Assembly: GCA_012523895.1 (NCBI GenBank)
Contig: JAAYSZ010000025.1
Coordinates: 1-64,000 of the forward strand
Direction: 5' to 3'
Length of the DNA stretch: 64,000 nucleotides
DNA from: Erysipelotrichaceae bacterium
GTDB lineage: Bacteria; Bacillota_I; Bacilli_A; Erysipelotrichales; Erysipelotrichaceae
Numbering within the stretch: position 1 is the stretch's first letter; each line of letters begins with the position of its first letter. The notes beneath the pieces were generated by a model that saw nothing but the letters and a program-made list of their open reading frames with translations, was not told where the DNA came from and made no database searches. Of this stretch, positions 9,034-16,956 are shown piece after piece. Position numbers and translations under genes: made by a program.

Positions 9034-10389
9034 ATGAGATTTAGTGAGAAACTTTCTAATTTAAGAAAAGCTAATAATTTTTCGCAGGAACAATTAGCTG
9101 AAAGAGTAGGTGTTAGTAGACAAGCTGTATCTAAGTGGGAATTAGGTTCTTCATATCCAGATATGGAAAAGATGTTAAAGATGTGTAAAGTATTTGATTG
9201 TACACTTGATGAATTAATGGATGATGGAGCACTAGGAGAAGTTAGTGAGAAGAAAGAATCAAAAATAGATTTAAAACAGTATTTGGATGATTTTTTAAAA
9301 CTTATTACAAGTATATACAACATGTTTATTACAATGACATTTAAAGAAAAAATCAAGTTTTTATTTGAACAAGCATTTATTGTAGTGGTGTTAATATTAT
9401 CAAGTATAATAATCAATGTTTTAATGAATGTATTTATTAGTGCGTTATTTTCTTGGATGCCTGGTAGATTTTACTTTTATATACTTAGAATTGTAGAAAT
9501 AATATTAGGTGTAGTGTTATTTATATTAGGTGTAATAATATTTGGTCATTTATTTAAGATTAGATATTTAGATTATTATGTGACTGTTGTAGATCCTAAT
9601 GTTAGTGAAAAAACTGTTGAATCTTCAATTGAAAATGAAGGTAATGTAATAAGGGAAAAACTAGTTATTAGAGATCCTAAGCATTCTTCTAGTAGATTTT
9701 TTGAGTTATTAGGAAAGATATTTGTTTTTACTTTTAAAGTATTAACATTATTTATTTCTTTACCAATATTTTTTGGATTTGTATTATCCGTATTTGGTTC
9801 AATAGTATCAATTACTCATATTGGTTATAATAGTTTATTTATTTTTATAGCAATGGCTGGTATAGGTTTATCTATGTGTATTTATATTATTATTGAATAT
9901 TTATATAAGTTTGTATTTAATTTAGAACAGCAATTAAAGAAAATATTTTATATAGGACTTGTTGGATTGATATTACTTGGTGTTGGAAGTGGATTATCTT
10001 TTGGGAAAGTTTTATCTATGGATAAAATTGATATGCAGGTTAAATATTTTAAAACTGAAACAATAGATTTTGATGAAAAACTAGATATATATAAATCAAG
10101 TTTTAGAACAGAAGTAAATTTTAGTGTAGATGAAAATGTAAATGATATAAAAATTAAAATGAGTAGTGTTCCTACTGTTAAACCCAGTATAATTCATGAA
10201 GGTGATAGTATAACATTAATTAACGATGGTTTAGATACAATAGAGATTTATAAATACATCATTGAAGGTTTAAAAGAAAACAAATTTTTATTTAGTGATG
10301 ATTATACCTTATCTACCTTTGAAATAATTTCTAATGAAGAAAATATAGAAGTATTAAAAAAGAATTATGAGAAAAATTATAGGGATTGA
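9034..10389 (+). CDS. HTH (XRE) regulator fused to a multi-pass membrane domain
   Basis: The protein (about 451 aa from ATG 9034, which has GGAGG upstream) starts with an HTH_3 domain (residues 1-65: LSNLRKANNFSQEQLAERVGVSRQAVSKWE). A hydrophobic region with about five or six membrane helices (roughly 125-350) and a C-terminal domain of about 100 residues follow. The last part looks like an adhesin-like domain of lantibiotic or cell-envelope sensors, but I cannot name it. A membrane-tethered DNA-binding protein suggests sensing of envelope conditions. Two direct repeats in its promoter suggest autoregulation. No transporter or enzyme gene is adjacent, so the regulon is unknown. Confidence 0.75.
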   Translation: MRFSEKLSNLRKANNFSQEQLAERVGVSRQAVSKWELGSSYPDMEKMLKMCKVFDCTLDELMDDGALGEVSEKKESKIDLKQYLDDFLKLITSIYNMFITMTFKEKIKFLFEQAFIVVVLILSSIIINVLMNVFISALFSWMPGRFYFYILRIVEIILGVVLFILGVIIFGHLFKIRYLDYYVTVVDPNVSEKTVESSIENEGNVIREKLVIRDPKHSSSRFFELLGKIFVFTFKVLTLFISLPIFFGFVLSVFGSIVSITHIGYNSLFIFIAMAGIGLSMCIYIIIEYLYKFVFNLEQQLKKIFYIGLVGLILLGVGSGLSFGKVLSMDKIDMQVKYFKTETIDFDEKLDIYKSSFRTEVNFSVDENVNDIKIKMSSVPTVKPSIIHEGDSITLINDGLDTIEIYKYIIEGLKENKFLFSDDYTLSTFEIISNEENIEVLKKNYEKNYRD

Positions 10390-10390
10390 A

Positions 10391-10416
10391 AGTATGGCAA
10401 GAGTCATACTTTTTTA
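10391..10416 (+). terminator. Terminator after the HTH-membrane regulator
   Basis: Stem AGTATG (10391-10396) with CATACT (10405-10410), 8-nt loop, then a T run. Confidence 0.65.
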
Positions 10417-10436
10417 TATTTAATCCTTATTGAATA

Positions 10437-10467
10437 TTGACTCTGAAGTTACTTCTTGCTTTATAAT
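10437..10467 (+). promoter_or_regulatory. MerR-type promoter of the flavoprotein gene
   Basis: TTGACT (10437-10442) and TATAAT (10462-10467) are separated by 19 bp, longer than the usual 17. The perfect dyad GAAGTTACTTC (10445-10455) lies between them. Long spacers with a central dyad are characteristic of promoters activated by MerR proteins, and a MerR-family gene lies just past the flavoprotein gene. Confidence 0.6.
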
Positions 10468-10519
10468 TGTTAATAGAATCACAAAGGTTCAGATAAATAA
10501 TATAGATGGGAGGAAAGAT

Positions 10520-12310
10520 ATGAGATTAAAAAAAATGTTTATGGTTTTATTAAGTTTGATTATTACGTTATCATTAGTAGCATGTGGTAGTCCAACTCAA
10601 GAAACTACAGGAACAACTACAGAAACTACAGTTACTTCAGGAATTTATACAGGATCTGCACCTGGACATAATGGTCCAGTATCTGTAGATGTAACTATTG
10701 ATGAAGATGGTACAATTTCTGATATTCAAATAGTTGAATCATCTGAAACATTAGCTATTGGATCTGGTGCTTATGAAATCACAAAGAATCATGTGCTTGT
10801 AAAACAAAATTTAGATGTTGAAGCTATTTCAGGAGCTACTATATCTAGGGTAGCATATATTAATGCTATAGCTGATGCACTAGGGCAGGCAGGATTTGAT
10901 GTTGATGCATTGAAAGAATCAACTGGTGAAGTTGATGATAGCGTGATTGGTGATTTAGAAACAGAAGTTCTAGTAATTGGTGGAGGCATTGCAGGATTTA
11001 GTGCTGCAATAGAAGCTAATTCTTTAGGGGCAAATGTTATCTTAATTGAAAAATTAGGTGTAATAGGTGGAACAACTGCAAGAAGTGAAGGAATTGTTCA
11101 AGCAGCTGGAACTGAATTACAAAAAGAACATGGTATTGATGATAGTGAAGAACAATTTTATATTGATTTTACTGGTCTTCAAACTGATGAAACATTAGAT
11201 GATGATTTAATTAGATTAGGTATTGAAAATTCTGTTGAGACAATTGAATGGTTAAAAGATAAAGGTGTTAATTTTGATGAGATAGAATCAGCTCATCCAC
11301 TTCCACCAAGAGATATAATGAGAGGACATTATGCAGAAAATAAAGGTGGAGGCATGATGCAAACTCTGTATGAATATGCACTTGATAATGGTGTAGAAGT
11401 TTATACAAACACAAAAGCTACTGAAATAATTATGAAAGATGGTGCTGCAGTTGGTGCAAAGGTAGTACGTAGTAATGGAGAAGAATTAACTATTTCAGCT
11501 CAAGCTGTTGTAATTGCTACTGGTGGATATTCTAGCAATAAGGAACTTATGGCAAAACTGCATCCTGAAATAGTGGATTATACATCATATAATAGTAATA
11601 CTGGTGATGGATATCTATTAGCAGAACAAGCTGGTGCAGAGATGATTAATAAATCTCCAGCATTAGTTCATTATGCAAATCGTTTACCTGGAGCAACAGG
11701 TGCTGTAAATGTTGTTGGATTTTATACACCAACAGTTGTTTTGGTTACAGAAGATGGATTAAGATATTCTAGTGAAGAAGCATATACTTTTGATAGAAGT
11801 GGTGTTGTTATTGCAAAAGGAGCTTCACAAGTTTTCGCACTATTACCAAATGAGTTTGTAAGTGAAAATCAAGAAGGTGTAGATAATGGTGTTGAAAAAG
11901 GCATAATAATTAAGTCTGAATCCATTGAAGATTTAGCAAAAGAATATGGAATAGATGCAGATAATTTAGTAGCTACAATAGAAAACTATAATGAACTTTG
12001 TGATAAAGGAAAAGATGATGATTTTAATAAAGATTCAAAATTTTTAAAATCATTTGATGGTCCTGAATATTATGCAATGAGGCTTTATCCTTCAGTTGCA
12101 GAAACTTATAATGGACCTAAGATTACAGTAAATGGAGAAGTAATTAGTACTGATGGTAATCCTATCCCTGGACTTTATGCAGCAGGAGGAGTAACTATGG
12201 CACAATTTACGGATTATCAATACTATAGTAGTGGTACAGCAATTCTTTATTCGGCTGTAATAGGTAGAGAAGCTGCAAATCATATAGTAGAGAATGTATT
12301 AAATAAATAA
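10520..12310 (+). CDS. Exported FMN/FAD flavoprotein reductase (fumarate/urocanate reductase-like)
   Basis: This is a 596-residue lipoprotein by sequence: lipobox LSLVAC near residue 20 after a hydrophobic signal. The FMN-binding domain (about 45-125) carries SGATIS, where Thr107 is the likely site of covalent FMN attachment by an ApbE-type transferase. The FAD-binding fumarate-reductase domain starts with VLVIGGGIAGFSAAIEA (about residue 150). It probably reduces an enoate such as fumarate or urocanate outside the membrane; the substrate is inferred only from family. I chose ATG 10520 because GGGAGG lies 7-12 nt upstream and the signal peptide begins there. No apbE is in this window. A MerR gene converges on it. 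Confidence 0.85.
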   Translation: MRLKKMFMVLLSLIITLSLVACGSPTQETTGTTTETTVTSGIYTGSAPGHNGPVSVDVTIDEDGTISDIQIVESSETLAIGSGAYEITKNHVLVKQNLDVEAISGATISRVAYINAIADALGQAGFDVDALKESTGEVDDSVIGDLETEVLVIGGGIAGFSAAIEANSLGANVILIEKLGVIGGTTARSEGIVQAAGTELQKEHGIDDSEEQFYIDFTGLQTDETLDDDLIRLGIENSVETIEWLKDKGVNFDEIESAHPLPPRDIMRGHYAENKGGGMMQTLYEYALDNGVEVYTNTKATEIIMKDGAAVGAKVVRSNGEELTISAQAVVIATGGYSSNKELMAKLHPEIVDYTSYNSNTGDGYLLAEQAGAEMINKSPALVHYANRLPGATGAVNVVGFYTPTVVLVTEDGLRYSSEEAYTFDRSGVVIAKGASQVFALLPNEFVSENQEGVDNGVEKGIIIKSESIEDLAKEYGIDADNLVATIENYNELCDKGKDDDFNKDSKFLKSFDGPEYYAMRLYPSVAETYNGPKITVNGEVISTDGNPIPGLYAAGGVTMAQFTDYQYYSSGTAILYSAVIGREAANHIVENVLNK

Positions 12311-12328
12311 GTTAATTACTTAAACGAA

Positions 12329-12353
12329 AACCGCTTTAATTCAAGCGGTTTTT
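12329..12353 (+). terminator. Terminator after the flavoprotein gene
   Basis: AACCGCTT (12329-12336) pairs with AAGCGGTT (12343-12350), loop of 6 nt, then TTT. Confidence 0.8.
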
Positions 12354-12373
12354 GTATGCGTATTTTACATAAA

Positions 12374-13186
12374 TTAATAATCACATAAAGGTATCCATAA
12401 TTCATCATATCTACATGTTTTGTTATTATCTTTTATATAAATGATTTCTCGTGTAAAAATTTCTCCTTTAATATTTAAATTGTTTTCTTTAATATAAGAA
12501 ATAGCTCCATCTAGTCTAGATCTTGCGTCAAGTTTTTTTGCATCATCATATACAATTCCATATATACATTTTTGTGGGGATATGTGTTTTAATTTATTTT
12601 CGTTTAATTTTAAAGGTTCAATTTCGCTACTATAATATATGTAGCCAATATTTGTTTTTATTGTATCTGAATTTGGGTTGTAATCTTTAATGTTGAATAG
12701 CATGGATCCTGATGTAAACGGAAGACGTTCAGCACCAATTTTACTTTTATTTATACTTTCATTTGAACGTATAATATCTGTAGAGTCAAATACAGATAAT
12801 CTATAAAATTCAGGACAATCTTTGATAGTGAAAGATGAAATATTATTTTTTGTTTTTTCTATTAGTTCAATTTGCCTTTCTACATAAGTACCTAAAAATA
12901 GCAAAGAATAGAATTGTTCTTCTATTTCTAATTTGCGATTTTCATAATAATTTAAAATTAAATTTAAATCTTCTGTGTTCATCAAATCTAGGATATTTTC
13001 TAAACTAAATCCTAGTTTATGGTATTTTCTAGATTGATATAAATCGGAAGCATCATCTTGGTGAAAATTGCGATATTTATTATTCTCATTAATCGAAGGA
13101 TTTAAAATTCCTTTTTCTTCATAATAATGAATTCCTTTTGTAGTCATATTATATATTTCTGCAAGTTTGGAAATTTTGTATTTCAT
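12374..13186 (-). CDS. MerR-family regulator with GyrI-like effector domain
   Basis: The first 70 residues are a MerR winged HTH (KISKLAEIYNMTTKGIHYYE, followed by the RNF wing region). A helical linker (about 75-110) and a C-terminal domain with the layout of GyrI/SOUL-like effector-binding domains follow. The length is 270. AGGAGGATG lies just upstream of the ATG. It converges on the flavoprotein gene, whose promoter has the 19-bp spacer and dyad typical of MerR targets, so that gene is the best candidate target. Its ligand is unknown. Confidence 0.85.
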   Translation of the reverse strand: MKYKISKLAEIYNMTTKGIHYYEEKGILNPSINENNKYRNFHQDDASDLYQSRKYHKLGFSLENILDLMNTEDLNLILNYYENRKLEIEEQFYSLLFLGTYVERQIELIEKTKNNISSFTIKDCPEFYRLSVFDSTDIIRSNESINKSKIGAERLPFTSGSMLFNIKDYNPNSDTIKTNIGYIYYSSEIEPLKLNENKLKHISPQKCIYGIVYDDAKKLDARSRLDGAISYIKENNLNIKGEIFTREIIYIKDNNKTCRYDELWIPLCDY

Positions 13187-13318
13187 AAAAACATCCTCCT
13201 TTTAATATAAATAAAATTAAATAATAGTATATTTATAATATAATTTTAAATATAATTAATAAAATAATCAAAACTGAAAAAATATATTAAACTATAAATA
13301 CATAATTAGGGTAAAAAT

Positions 13319-13720
13319 ATGTCAAACAAAAAGAAAGTAGCATTCATCTGTGTTCATAATTCATGTAGAAGTCAAATTGCTGAAGCACTTGGCAAAAAGT
13401 TTGCATCTGATAGATATGAATTCTTTTCTGCAGGTACAGAAACAAAACCACAAATAAATCAAGATGCAGTAAGACTTATTAAACAAATATATGATATAGA
13501 TATGGAAAAAAATCAATATTCTAAAATATTAAATGATATTCCTGAAGTAGATATAGTTATTACTATGGGATGTAATGTAGAATGTCCTAATATACCTTGT
13601 GAGTATATGGAAGATTGGGGACTAGAAGATCCTACTGGAAAAAATGATGGTGAATTCATAAAAATAATTAATACTATTGAAGATAAAATAATAAAAAAGT
13701 TCGTGATAAATAATGATTGA
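13319..13720 (+). CDS. ArsC/low-molecular-weight phosphatase-fold protein
   Basis: A 133-residue LMW-PTPase-fold protein. The P-loop CVHNSCRS (Cys11...Arg17) is the phosphate/arsenate-binding loop. A second cluster GCNVECPNIPCE (Cys85, Cys89, Cys94) and WGLEDPTGK fit arsenate reductases that use a redox-active Cys relay. Arsenate reduction is therefore the best guess, but no arsR, arsB or acr3 is adjacent. Instead its last 8 nt overlap kptA, so the two are co-translated. A phosphatase or another redox function is possible. The ribosome binding site is weak (AGGG, 8 nt before ATG). Confidence 0.75.
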   Translation: MSNKKKVAFICVHNSCRSQIAEALGKKFASDRYEFFSAGTETKPQINQDAVRLIKQIYDIDMEKNQYSKILNDIPEVDIVITMGCNVECPNIPCEYMEDWGLEDPTGKNDGEFIKIINTIEDKIIKKFVINND

Positions 13721-14261
13721 TTATACTAAATTAAGTAAAGAAGTATCATATGCACTTCGCCATAATCCATTTAAATATGGACTAGAAATAGATGAAGAAG
13801 GATGGGTTTTAATAAGTCAATTATTAAGTGCTTTACATAAAGATAAAAAATGGAGTAATGTTACTGAAAATGACCTTGTTTTAATGATTGAAAAATCTAA
13901 AAAGAAAAGACATATAATTTTAAATGGAAAAATTAAAGCTTGTTATGGACATTCAATTTCAATAAAAAATAATATGATAAAAGAACCTCCAGAAATCTTG
14001 TATCATGATACCGCAAGAAGATTTTTAAAATCAATTATGAAAAAAGGTCTATTACCTAAAGGAAGACAATATGTTCATTTATCACAAGATATGGAAACTG
14101 CATATGAAGTAGGGTATAGACATGATAAAGAACCTTATATTTTAAAGATTGATGCTAAAAAAGCATGGGGTGATGGTATTAAATTTTATTATGGAAATGA
14201 TAAGGTTTGGCTTGTTGATGAAATATCTAGTATATATTTTATAAATCCACCAACATTTTAA
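13713..14261 (+). CDS. kptA: RNA 2'-phosphotransferase (Tpt1/KptA family)
   Basis: KptA removes a 2'-phosphate from RNA by transferring it to NAD+, releasing ADP-ribose cyclic phosphate. Visible motifs are the N-terminal SYALRHNP (Arg-His pair), GHSI, and YVHLS with GRQ before it, in a 182-residue protein of normal size. Two positions differ from what I expect: the LYHGT motif reads LYHDT, and the IRAxQGHS motif reads IKACYGHS. Activity may therefore be altered. The native substrate of bacterial KptA is generally unknown. It overlaps the ArsC-like gene by 8 nt. Confidence 0.85.
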   Translation: MIDYTKLSKEVSYALRHNPFKYGLEIDEEGWVLISQLLSALHKDKKWSNVTENDLVLMIEKSKKKRHIILNGKIKACYGHSISIKNNMIKEPPEILYHDTARRFLKSIMKKGLLPKGRQYVHLSQDMETAYEVGYRHDKEPYILKIDAKKAWGDGIKFYYGNDKVWLVDEISSIYFINPPTF

Positions 14262-14291
14262 TTAACACATATATTTTTATTTGCTTATAAT
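14262..14291 (+). promoter_or_regulatory. Promoter of gmk
   Basis: TTAACA (14262-14267) and TATAAT (14286-14291) are 18 bp apart. Transcription would start near 14298, at the strong AAGAAGGGAG ribosome-binding site. Confidence 0.5.
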
Positions 14292-14311
14292 AATTATAAG
14301 AAGGGAGATGT

Positions 14312-14347
14312 ATGATTAATTTAATCATACAATTTGTATATGACTAA
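14312..14347 (+). CDS. 11-codon leader ORF overlapping gmk start
   Basis: ATG at 14312 follows a strong site (AGAAGGGAG, 14299-14307) and reads MINLIIQFVYD before TAA at 14345-14347. It overlaps the gmk ATG (14340) in another frame. The gmk start itself has no Shine-Dalgarno sequence. The peptide start lies in a palindrome (14310-14330: 10 bp each side of a central T). Confidence 0.45.
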   Translation: MINLIIQFVYD

Positions 14348-14906
14348 TAAAGGAATCTTAATAGTATTTAGTGGGCCTAGTGGTGTAGGTAAAGGCACAG
14401 TAATGAAAAAATTTATTGATGATAAAAGCCTAAAATTAACTTTTTCTATTTCAATGACTACAAGAAATATAAGAGAAGGAGAACAAGAAGGGGTTAATTA
14501 TTTTTATGTAACTAAAGAAGAATTTGAAAATGCTATTAAAGAAGGAAAATTATTAGAGTATGCAAGTTTTGTAGGAAATTACTATGGAACTCCTGTTGAT
14601 TATGTAAATAAATTACTTAATGAAGGAAGAAATGTAATTTTAGAAATTGAAACTCAAGGAGCACTACAAGTAATGGAAAAAGTTCCTGAAGCATTAACTA
14701 TATTTTTAGTACCACCAAGCATGAAAGAACTTGAAAGACGTATTAGAGGCAGAAAAACAGAAAGTGATGAAGTTATTAAAGCAAGACTTAATAAAGCAAA
14801 AGAAGAAATGAATTTAGCAGGAAAATACAAATATGTTGTTTGTAATGATGACCCTGACAAAGCTGCTAAAACAATTAGTAATATAATAAAAAGAAGCATG
14901 GGATAG
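14340..14906 (+). CDS. gmk: Guanylate kinase
   Basis: Converts GMP to GDP with ATP, needed for GTP/dGTP supply. The P-loop FSGPSGVGKGT is near the N-terminus, followed by SMTTRNIREGEQEGVNYFYV (GMP-binding region) and IFLVPPSM with ERRIRGR. The 188-residue length fits. I use ATG 14340 (MTNKGILIVFSGPSG) because homologues start there and the upstream TTG lacks support. The start has no own ribosome-binding site and lies within a short leader ORF, so its translation is probably coupled. It follows kptA by 78 nt, with its own promoter. Confidence 0.93.
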   Translation: MTNKGILIVFSGPSGVGKGTVMKKFIDDKSLKLTFSISMTTRNIREGEQEGVNYFYVTKEEFENAIKEGKLLEYASFVGNYYGTPVDYVNKLLNEGRNVILEIETQGALQVMEKVPEALTIFLVPPSMKELERRIRGRKTESDEVIKARLNKAKEEMNLAGKYKYVVCNDDPDKAAKTISNIIKRSMG

Positions 14907-14916
14907 TCCATGCTTT
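14894..14916 (+). terminator. Possible weak terminator overlapping the gmk stop
   Basis: AAGCATGG (14894-14901) pairs with CCATGCTT (14908-14915); the gmk stop codon lies in the loop. The T run is short, so termination may be partial. Confidence 0.45.
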
Positions 14917-15006
14917 AATATTTAATAATTAAGCTTTAATAAAAATGCTTTAATGAATAGAATTTGATATTATTCAATTATAAGATAAGAAGGGAAGATG
15001 TTAAAT

Positions 15007-16125
15007 ATGAAAACTAATTTACAAGCTAGATTAAGAAAAATAGTTAATGCATCAGGTAGAATGACTAAACTAGGTGTCTCTACACAATCGAAGTATGTAC
15101 AAGAATGTATGTTGTATGGTTCAAATAATTACTTTGATATTGATGAATTATATGTACAAGCAGGATCTTATATTGCGAAGTTATTAGAAACTGAAGATGC
15201 TGTTGTAACTTCTTGTGCTTCTTCAGGCATTGTATTTACTATTGCAGGATTAATATGTGGTTCAAACCATAGATTAGTTGAAAATTTACATATTGAAAAA
15301 GATAATATATCAAAAAGGGAAGTAATTCTTCCTAAAGGGCATAGTATTAATTATGGTGCTCCAGTTCATACAATGATTGAATTAGGTGGAGGAAAGGTTG
15401 TTGAGGTAGGAAATGCTAATAAGGTTACAAAATTAGATGTTGAATCTTATATATCAGATAAAACTCTTGCGTTATTCTATGTAAAAAGTCATCATTCAGT
15501 GCAAAAAAACATGATAAGTATTGAAGAAATGTATAATTTATCACAAAAATACAATATACCTTTAATTATAGATGCTGCAGCTGAAGAAGATCTTAAGACC
15601 TATTATAAACAAGGAGCTGATTTTGTAGTGTATTCTGGCTCAAAAGCATTGTGTGGTCCTTCATCAGGATTTGTATTATGTAGAAGTAAAGAACAAGCAA
15701 ATAATCTTAGAAAACAATATTATGGTGTTGGTAGATCAATGAAGATAGGTAAAGAAAATATTTTTGGTTTAGTTGCAGCTATTGAAGAGTATTATAAAGA
15801 AAAAGAACCAAGCATTAATATGGAAGATTTACAAGCTTTAGTTGATAAATTTAATAAAGTTGAAGGTTTAAGTGCTACTATCGCTCAAGATGAAGCAGGA
15901 AGAGAAATATATAGATGTAAATTACATGTTGATGAAAAAGTATTTGGAATAAGTGGTTATAATTTAAATGAAAAATTAAAATCAGGTAATCCAGGTATTT
16001 ATTGTAGAGAGCATGAGGTTAATTTAGGTAATTTATCATTTGATCCAAGACCTTTAACTTCAAAAGAAGATTTAGATTTAATATATGAAACTGTATTAAA
16101 AATAGGTGGTAAAGATGAAAATTAA
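15007..16125 (+). CDS. dgaE: DgaE-like PLP enzyme (D-glucosaminate-6-phosphate ammonia-lyase type)
   Basis: A PLP-dependent enzyme of the SelA-like fold. DgaE removes ammonia from D-glucosaminate-6-phosphate to give KDGP. The VNASGRMTKLGVS N-terminus, the SCASSGIVFTIAG segment, IIDAAAEEDL, and YSGSKALCGPSSGF (Lys213, likely Schiff-base lysine) are typical. It overlaps dgaF by 11 nt. I prefer ATG 15007; ATG 14998 sits too close to the AGGG at 14991-14994, but it cannot be excluded. No PTS transporter or sigma-54 activator is nearby, so the source of substrate is unclear. Confidence 0.75.
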   Translation: MKTNLQARLRKIVNASGRMTKLGVSTQSKYVQECMLYGSNNYFDIDELYVQAGSYIAKLLETEDAVVTSCASSGIVFTIAGLICGSNHRLVENLHIEKDNISKREVILPKGHSINYGAPVHTMIELGGGKVVEVGNANKVTKLDVESYISDKTLALFYVKSHHSVQKNMISIEEMYNLSQKYNIPLIIDAAAEEDLKTYYKQGADFVVYSGSKALCGPSSGFVLCRSKEQANNLRKQYYGVGRSMKIGKENIFGLVAAIEEYYKEKEPSINMEDLQALVDKFNKVEGLSATIAQDEAGREIYRCKLHVDEKVFGISGYNLNEKLKSGNPGIYCREHEVNLGNLSFDPRPLTSKEDLDLIYETVLKIGGKDEN

Positions 16126-16852
16126 TTTTTATAAAGATAAAGTATGTTTAAATGTATTAACTAAGTCTTTAATAAACGCTAAAGAAATTAATGAAATTAT
16201 GGAAGGGCATGTTGTATTAGGTCTTTTAACTGCAAACTATAATTCTTTAAATGAAGCTATTGAAGATATTTTAAAATATAAGGAAGTTACTAATAATAAT
16301 ATTTCTATAGGACTTGGACAAGGCAATCCTGCAAATTGGAAAAAAGTAGCAAGAGTTTCTAAAGTAGTTCAACCTAAACATATAAATCAAGTGTTTTTTG
16401 CAGTTGGATATACTAGAGCCTGCATTGAAAATGATACTTCTTTTATAAATGCATTAGTTTCACCAACTGGAAAAGTAGGATATTTAAAGATAAATACTGG
16501 AGAACTAAGTTCATATTCAAAAAATGATGCAATAGTACCCGTAGAAACTGTAATAGATATGGTTAAAGAAATGGGAGGAAATTCATTAAAGTTTTTCCCT
16601 ATGAAAGGTTTATCTTGTAAAGATGAATTAGAATATGTTGCAAAAGCATGTGCTAAAAATGATTTTGCATTAGAACCTACAGGAGGAATTGATTTAAATA
16701 ATTTTGAAGAAATTCTTACAATTATAAATAATGCAGGTGTTAAAAAGATAATTCCTCATGTTTATTCTTCTATTGTTGATAAAGAAACAAAACTTACAAA
16801 AATTGAAGATGTTAAAAAACTTTATGAAATGATTAAAAAAGTTGTTGGATAG
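16115..16852 (+). CDS. dgaF: DgaF-like KDPG/KDGP aldolase
   Basis: A 245-residue aldolase of the DgaF family, which splits 2-keto-3-deoxy-6-phosphogluconate into pyruvate and glyceraldehyde-3-phosphate. Visible are GLGQGNPANWKKVARVS, a SPTGKVGYLKINTG segment, GGNSLKFFPMKGL (likely catalytic Lys region) and EPTGGIDLNNF near the C-terminus. Start ATG 16115 has AGGTGG upstream; the GTG at 16106 is less likely. It overlaps dgaE, and together they form a complete lyase-aldolase step. Confidence 0.78.
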   Translation: MKINFYKDKVCLNVLTKSLINAKEINEIMEGHVVLGLLTANYNSLNEAIEDILKYKEVTNNNISIGLGQGNPANWKKVARVSKVVQPKHINQVFFAVGYTRACIENDTSFINALVSPTGKVGYLKINTGELSSYSKNDAIVPVETVIDMVKEMGGNSLKFFPMKGLSCKDELEYVAKACAKNDFALEPTGGIDLNNFEEILTIINNAGVKKIIPHVYSSIVDKETKLTKIEDVKKLYEMIKKVVG

Positions 16853-16878
16853 ACAATAATTAAACATTTTAATTTGAG

Positions 16879-16901
16879 CATAGCAAATGCTACGTTTTTT
16901 T
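16879..16901 (+). terminator. Terminator after dgaF
   Basis: CATAGCA (16879-16885) pairs with TGCTACG (16888-16894) with one mismatch, followed by seven Ts. Confidence 0.7.
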
Positions 16902-16956
16902 AGGAACTTTTTAATTACTGAATATATTTGATTATGGAAATATATGAGGTAGTTTA

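Noticed and set aside
8997..9416. Minus-strand ORF of 139 codons over the HTH gene
   Set aside because: It is antisense to a clear HTH_3 domain and its translation looks like no protein family.
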